Program-made: the position numbers and the translations under genes | From: Nocardioidaceae bacterium | GTDB lineage: Bacteria > Actinomycetota > Actinomycetes > Propionibacteriales > Nocardioidaceae | Direction: 5' to 3' | NCBI GenBank assembly: GCA_013696365.1 | Contig: JACCYS010000365.1 | Coordinates: forward strand, 1-9,205 | Length of the DNA stretch: 9,205 bases | Notes under the pieces: model-generated | The model's input: the letters and a program-made list of their open reading frames with translations, nothing else | Told to the model about the DNA's origin: nothing | Database searches by the model: none | Shown: piece after piece, positions 5,669 through 9,205 of the stretch | How the letters are laid out: each line of letters opens with the position of its first letter | Numbering within the stretch: position 1 is the first letter of the stretch

Positions 5669-7360
5669 ATGGCGAAGGATCTGCGCTTCAACCAGGACGC
5701 GAGGAGCCTGTTGGTCTCTGGAGTCGACCAGCTCGCCGAGGCGGTCAAATCGACTCTGGGACCCAAAGGACGCAACGTCATCCTGGAGAAGATCACCGGA
5801 TCGCCCGTCGTGACCAACGACGGTGTCACGATCGCCCGCGAGATCCATCTGAGCGACCAGTTCGAGAACATGGGCGCCCAGCTGGTGAAAGAGGCCGCGA
5901 TCAAGACCAACGACATCGTCGGCGACGGCACCACCACGGCGACCGTGATCGCGCAGGCGATCGTCCGCGAGGGCATGCGAGCGATCGGCGAAGGTGGCAA
6001 CCCGGTGCTGGTCAAGCGTGGCGTCGACCTCGCCGTCGGGGCGTTGGTGGACCGGTTGCGCAAGGTCGCGCACCCCGTGGACAGCCGGGCGGACTACGAG
6101 CGGGTGGCAGCGATCTCGGCCAACAACGACGACCTCGTGGGCGAAGCGCTGGCCGAGGCGCTGTACACCGTCGGTGACGGCGGGATCGTGACGGTCGAGG
6201 AGTCGGCGACGCACGGGATGAGCGTCGACTTCGTCGAAGGCTTCGAGTTCGACAACGGCTACCTGTCGCCATACCTGGTGACACACCCGGCCAGCCTTGA
6301 GGCGATCATCGACGACCCCTACATCCTGCTCTGCAGCGAAAAGATCACCAAGGTCCAGCAACTGATGCCGCTGCTGGACAAGATCATGCGTAATCCGCGG
6401 CCGCTGGTGGTCATCGCCGAGAACGTCGAGGGCTCGGCTCTGAGCATGCTGGTGCACAACCACACCAACGGCATCTTCCAGTGCACTGCCACCAGGGCTC
6501 CCGGCTTCGGTGACCGGCGGCTGCGCAAGCTGGAGGACATCGCCACCGTCACCGGTGGTCAGGTGTGCAGCAAGCACTCCGGTTTCAGCCTGGAGACGAT
6601 GACCACCGAGCATCTCGGCCGGGCACGCCAGGTGCGGGTGACCGCCGACAACACCGCCATCGTCGGCGGCGCTGGTTCCGCCGAGCAGGTTGAGTTCCGG
6701 CTCGCCCAGCTGCGGGCCGAGCTCGAGCGGGCCACCTTCGGCATCGACGACGAGGTGCTCAGCGAACGCATCGGATCGTTGTCGGGGAAGGTCGCCGTGA
6801 TCAAGGTCGGCGCACCGACCAACGCCGAGCTCGCCGAGCTGCAGCACCGGGTCGAGGATGCCCTGTCGGCCACCCGGGCCGCGATGGCCGAGGGCATCGT
6901 CGCCGGCGGCGGCGCCGCACTCATGCACGCCGAACCCGCACTGGACGAGCTGCAAGTCAAGGACGACTACGCCATCGGAGTTGAGATCGTCCGTAAGGCC
7001 TTGTCCGAGCCGGCGTACCTGATCGCCAGCAACGCCGGCTACCCCGGGCACGAGGTGGTCGCCGAGGTGGCACAGATGGGAGTCGACGACGGCTTCGACG
7101 CGCTCGAAGGTCGCTACGGCAACATGATCGAGCTCGGCATCATCGACCCGTTGCGGGTGTGCCGCTCCGCGCTGCAGAACGGTGCCTCGGTCGCGGGGTT
7201 GCTGCTCACCACGAACACGCTGATTGCCGAGGAGCAGACCCCGTGGGGTGGCAGCCGAGCGTTGATGACGGAATTCGGCCAGCTCGACGGGGGACTGCAC
7301 CAGCCGTCACCCGATTCGAGCACGCCGCAGTCGCTGGGCCTTGGGCCCTCGGTCGGGTGA
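5669..7360 (+). CDS. mimG: GroEL-type chaperonin dedicated to the monooxygenase (MimG-like)
   Basis: This 563-residue Hsp60 has the ATPase residues in place: D51 (TNDGVTIA), D86 in GDGTTT, and D397 in VEDALSATRAA, matching E. coli D52, D87 and D398. AEGIVAGGGAAL and APGFGDRR are also conserved. It differs from housekeeping GroEL in several ways. The apical groove has H263 where E. coli has V264. N196 and N385 replace the R197/E386 salt-bridge pair. The C-terminus is a Ser/Pro-rich tail with no GGM repeats. No groES is present nearby. In M. smegmatis the equivalent gene (mimG) is known to be needed for productive folding of MimA, and the same role is inferred here from synteny. AAAGG at 5654-5658 lies ten bases before ATG 5669. 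The 77-base gap before it has no CIRCE operator. At its end, the next frame may start at GTG 7357, overlapping this stop. Confidence 0.94.
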   Translation: MAKDLRFNQDARSLLVSGVDQLAEAVKSTLGPKGRNVILEKITGSPVVTNDGVTIAREIHLSDQFENMGAQLVKEAAIKTNDIVGDGTTTATVIAQAIVREGMRAIGEGGNPVLVKRGVDLAVGALVDRLRKVAHPVDSRADYERVAAISANNDDLVGEALAEALYTVGDGGIVTVEESATHGMSVDFVEGFEFDNGYLSPYLVTHPASLEAIIDDPYILLCSEKITKVQQLMPLLDKIMRNPRPLVVIAENVEGSALSMLVHNHTNGIFQCTATRAPGFGDRRLRKLEDIATVTGGQVCSKHSGFSLETMTTEHLGRARQVRVTADNTAIVGGAGSAEQVEFRLAQLRAELERATFGIDDEVLSERIGSLSGKVAVIKVGAPTNAELAELQHRVEDALSATRAAMAEGIVAGGGAALMHAEPALDELQVKDDYAIGVEIVRKALSEPAYLIASNAGYPGHEVVAEVAQMGVDDGFDALEGRYGNMIELGIIDPLRVCRSALQNGASVAGLLLTTNTLIAEEQTPWGGSRALMTEFGQLDGGLHQPSPDSSTPQSLGLGPSVG

Positions 7361-7365
7361 GCGCA

Positions 7366-7989
7366 ATGAGCGAGCAGCCAACCACTGCCGGTGAGCCACC
7401 GGCGAAGGTGCGGCGGCTGGACGGCGGCCAGGCGGCGATCCTCGCCGACCTCACCGCCCGGTTCGATGATCTGCAGACCGTGCTGCGGTGCTGCGAGCAA
7501 CTGGTGGCGGCATTGAGCGCCGACGGTGACCCCGACGATGTGGTAGTCGAAGCGGTCTGGACCACGGCGCTGCTGTCCTACGCCCGTTGTTTCGGGGTCG
7601 GGGAGCCCGACACCGCGCTGACCGAGTCCGATCTGACCACCACGCTGGACAACGACGAGGTGCTTGGTTGGCACAAGGTGCTGCTGCAGCTGCGGGAGCA
7701 CTACGCCGACCCGTCCACGAACCCGCGCGAGCGGTTCACCGTCGGAGTGGCCCAGGGAGCAGACGGTTCCGCCGGCGGGGTGGCGATCACGTCTGCTCGG
7801 CAGCCGTTGGTGGACGATCTGACCGTGCGCCAGACCGGGGCGATCGCCTTCGCCCTCAGCGGCCTGGTCAACGACCGGATTGTCGCCCAGCAGAAGAAGG
7901 TCTTCGCCGAGGTGGGCGAGCTGTCGCAGTCCGAACTCGACGAGCTGGAAGAGGTCGACCTGGCCCAACCCGAGCAGGCGACGGGTTAG
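7366..7989 (+). CDS. Conserved-looking protein of unknown function downstream of the chaperonin
   Basis: I do not recognise this 207-residue protein. It is coding by codon character and by its tight position after groEL. It has no signal peptide, no convincing membrane helix and no motif that I can name. The N-terminal 15 residues are polar. About 20-60 looks like a helix with regular hydrophobics (ILADLTARFDDLQTVL, then CCEQLVAAL). A central part contains YARCFGVGEPDTAL and LGWHKVLLQLREHYAD. The end is very acidic (ELSQSELDELEEVDLA), with coiled-coil-like spacing. ATG 7366 is used. GTG 7357 would add three residues and create a GTGA overlap like the others in this operon, but neither start has a strong ribosome binding site. 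Position suggests co-transcription with the chaperonin. A partner or adaptor role would be speculation. Confidence 0.7.
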   Translation: MSEQPTTAGEPPAKVRRLDGGQAAILADLTARFDDLQTVLRCCEQLVAALSADGDPDDVVVEAVWTTALLSYARCFGVGEPDTALTESDLTTTLDNDEVLGWHKVLLQLREHYADPSTNPRERFTVGVAQGADGSAGGVAITSARQPLVDDLTVRQTGAIAFALSGLVNDRIVAQQKKVFAEVGELSQSELDELEEVDLAQPEQATG

Positions 7990-8011
7990 CCTCTAGTACA
8001 CCCACCCGTCG
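7979..8011 (+). terminator. Possible weak terminator or attenuator hairpin
   Basis: A perfect eight-base inverted repeat, CGACGGGT at 7979-7986 and ACCCGTCG at 8004-8011, encloses a 17-base loop. It spans the stop codon of the preceding gene and sits ten bases before the transporter's ribosome binding site. There is no T-run after it, so it is not a classical intrinsic terminator, though actinobacterial terminators often lack one. Chance pairing in GC-rich DNA is a real alternative. Confidence 0.3.
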
Positions 8012-8020
8012 AGCCAGGTC

Positions 8021-8025
8021 AGGAG
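8021..8025 (+). promoter_or_regulatory. Ribosome binding site for the Nramp transporter
   Basis: AGGAG lies nine bases before GTG 8035 and supports that codon as the start. The in-frame GTG at 8050 has no comparable site. Confidence 0.65.
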
Positions 8026-8034
8026 CCGCCCAGC

Positions 8035-9205
8035 GTGCACAGGCAACGGGTGCCCCGCCTCGGTGGGGTCGCCCTGGTCGGCGGTCCGCTGCCGTTGCTC
8101 GGCCCGGCGTTCGTCGCTGCCGTGGCATACGTTGACCCGGGCAACTTCGCCACCAACATCACCGCCGGCTCGACGTACGGCTACCTGCTGGTCTGGGTGC
8201 TGGTGGTCAGCAACCTGATGGCGATGCTGATCCAGTATCTGTGCGCCAAGGCCGGCATCGCCACCGGCAAGAGCCTGCCCGAGTTGTGCCGCGACAACTA
8301 CTCACCGGGGGTCACTCGGGGCCTGTGGGTGCAGGCCGAGATCATCGCCATCGCTACCGATCTGGCCGAGGTGCTGGGTGGTGCGATCGCGCTCAAGCTG
8401 TTGTTCGACATTCCACTGCTGATCGGTGGGCTCATCACCGCCACTGTCGCCTTCGCCTTGTTGAGCGTGCAAAGCCGGGGGGCCCGCCCGTTCGAGGTGG
8501 CGATCACCGGTCTGCTGGCGGTGGTGTTGGTGGGCTTTCTCTACAGCCTGGTCCTGGGGGGTGTCGACGCGGGCGGGTTGGCCGCAGGCACCATCCCGCG
8601 TTTCGACGGCACCGACAGCCTGCTACTGGCCACCGGGATGCTCGGCGCCACCGTCATGCCGCACGTCATCTATTTGCATGGTGCGCTTACCCAGGGCCGC
8701 TATGAGCGCGGCACCGAGGCGGAGCGGCTGATGCTGCTGCGCAGCCAGCGGGTCGACGTGGTCGCCGCCATGACCCTGGCCGGTCTGGTGAACCTGTCCA
8801 TGGTGGTGATCGCCGCCCAGGTGCTGTCCAACTCGGCGACCCCGGTGGACACCATCGAGGGTGCCCACGCAGGGCTCGCAGCGACCCTCGGCCCGGTGTC
8901 TGCGTTGCTGTTCGCGCTCGCGCTGCTCGCCTCAGGCTTTGCTGCCTCCGGCGTCGGCACCCTGTCCGGCCAGGTGGTGATGCAGGGCTTCCTGCAACGG
9001 CGGATCCCCCTGGTGCTGCGCCGGCTGGTGACGCTGGCGCCCGCGATAGTGGTGATTGCGGCCGGGGTGGACCCGACGCAGGCGCTGGTGATCTCCCAGG
9101 TGGTGCTGTCATTCGGCATCCCGTTCGCCCTGGTCCCGCTCGTGCTGCTGACCCGCCGCCGAGACGTGATGGGGGCGCTGGTGAACACTCGTGTGACGAC
9201 GATGA
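8035..9205 (+). CDS. mntH: Nramp-family divalent metal (Mn2+/Fe2+) transporter, 3' end outside window
   Basis: The first 390 codons of an Nramp/MntH proton-coupled importer of Mn2+ and related metals are present, in the cytoplasmic membrane. The frame has no stop before the window edge; family members are about 410-430 residues, so perhaps 20-40 residues are missing. The metal-binding residues are visible. DPGN at 34-37 lies in the unwound part of TM1 (FVAAVAYVDPGNFATN). The TM6 motif is GATVMPHVIYLHG, with A205, M208 and H210. Many further hydrophobic spans follow, including LLFALALLASGFAASG. The start is GTG 8035, with AGGAG nine bases upstream. Forty-five bases and a small hairpin separate it from the previous gene, so it may be a separate unit. 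It could feed metal to the diiron hydroxylase, but Mn selectivity is the family norm and the link is only positional. Confidence 0.9.
   Translation, partial: MHRQRVPRLGGVALVGGPLPLLGPAFVAAVAYVDPGNFATNITAGSTYGYLLVWVLVVSNLMAMLIQYLCAKAGIATGKSLPELCRDNYSPGVTRGLWVQAEIIAIATDLAEVLGGAIALKLLFDIPLLIGGLITATVAFALLSVQSRGARPFEVAITGLLAVVLVGFLYSLVLGGVDAGGLAAGTIPRFDGTDSLLLATGMLGATVMPHVIYLHGALTQGRYERGTEAERLMLLRSQRVDVVAAMTLAGLVNLSMVVIAAQVLSNSATPVDTIEGAHAGLAATLGPVSALLFALALLASGFAASGVGTLSGQVVMQGFLQRRIPLVLRRLVTLAPAIVVIAAGVDPTQALVISQVVLSFGIPFALVPLVLLTRRRDVMGALVNTRVTTM

Noticed and set aside
5588..7300. Long open frame on the minus strand (570 codons) opposite groEL
   Set aside because: It is the complementary-frame shadow of a clear GroEL gene, with His/Asp/Gly/Val-rich translation and no family motif.
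1..9205. CRISPR arrays, insertion sequences, tRNA or rRNA genes
   Set aside because: No spaced repeats, transposase-like frames, terminal inverted repeats or RNA gene signatures were seen; the window is almost fully occupied by the eight genes.

Overview
The window looks like chromosomal DNA of a high-GC actinobacterium, most like Mycobacterium or a relative such as Rhodococcus, Gordonia or Pseudonocardia. The grounds are strong G/C bias at third codon positions, frequent GTG starts, short or overlapping gene junctions, and a gene order that I recall from the mycobacterial mimABCD / rhodococcal prmABCD (propane, acetone and phenol monooxygenase) loci. All eight genes lie on the + strand. No stretch over 300 bases lacks a gene; the longest gap is 77 bases.

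Layout. Positions 66-2743 carry three of the four components of a soluble binuclear-iron monooxygenase: the ferredoxin/flavin reductase (mimB/prmB), the small hydroxylase subunit (mimC/prmC) and the coupling protein (mimD/prmD). The large, iron-binding hydroxylase subunit (mimA/prmA) is not in the window and is expected just upstream. Positions 2810-4569 hold two accessory genes: an ACMSD-type amidohydrolase with a full set of metal ligands, and a MIP18/DUF59-type protein with a long C-terminal extension. Next come a zinc alcohol dehydrogenase (4566-5591), a divergent GroEL (5669-7360, mimG-like), a 207-residue protein that I do not recognise (7366-7989), and an Nramp/MntH-type metal transporter that runs off the right edge (8035-9205).

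How the genes fit together. The reductase passes electrons from NAD(P)H through FAD and a 2Fe-2S cluster to the hydroxylase, and the coupling protein regulates hydroxylase turnover. In the known systems the enzyme hydroxylates propane at C-2 (also acetone and phenol). The alcohol dehydrogenase is well placed to oxidise the secondary alcohol to a ketone. The GroEL is probably the dedicated chaperonin for the large subunit, as shown for MimG. The DUF59 protein and perhaps the amidohydrolase are candidates for metal-centre assembly or a side reaction; their roles here are inference. GTGA or ATGA stop/start overlaps at 2345, 3865 and 4566, and possibly 7357, suggest one translationally coupled operon. 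The transporter has its own ribosome binding site and follows a small hairpin, so it may be a separate unit.

The points most worth a second look are the GroEL, whose substrate-binding groove, inter-subunit salt bridge and C-terminal tail all differ from the usual pattern; the extended DUF59 protein; the amidohydrolase with no obvious place in propane or acetone metabolism; and the unknown gene after groEL.
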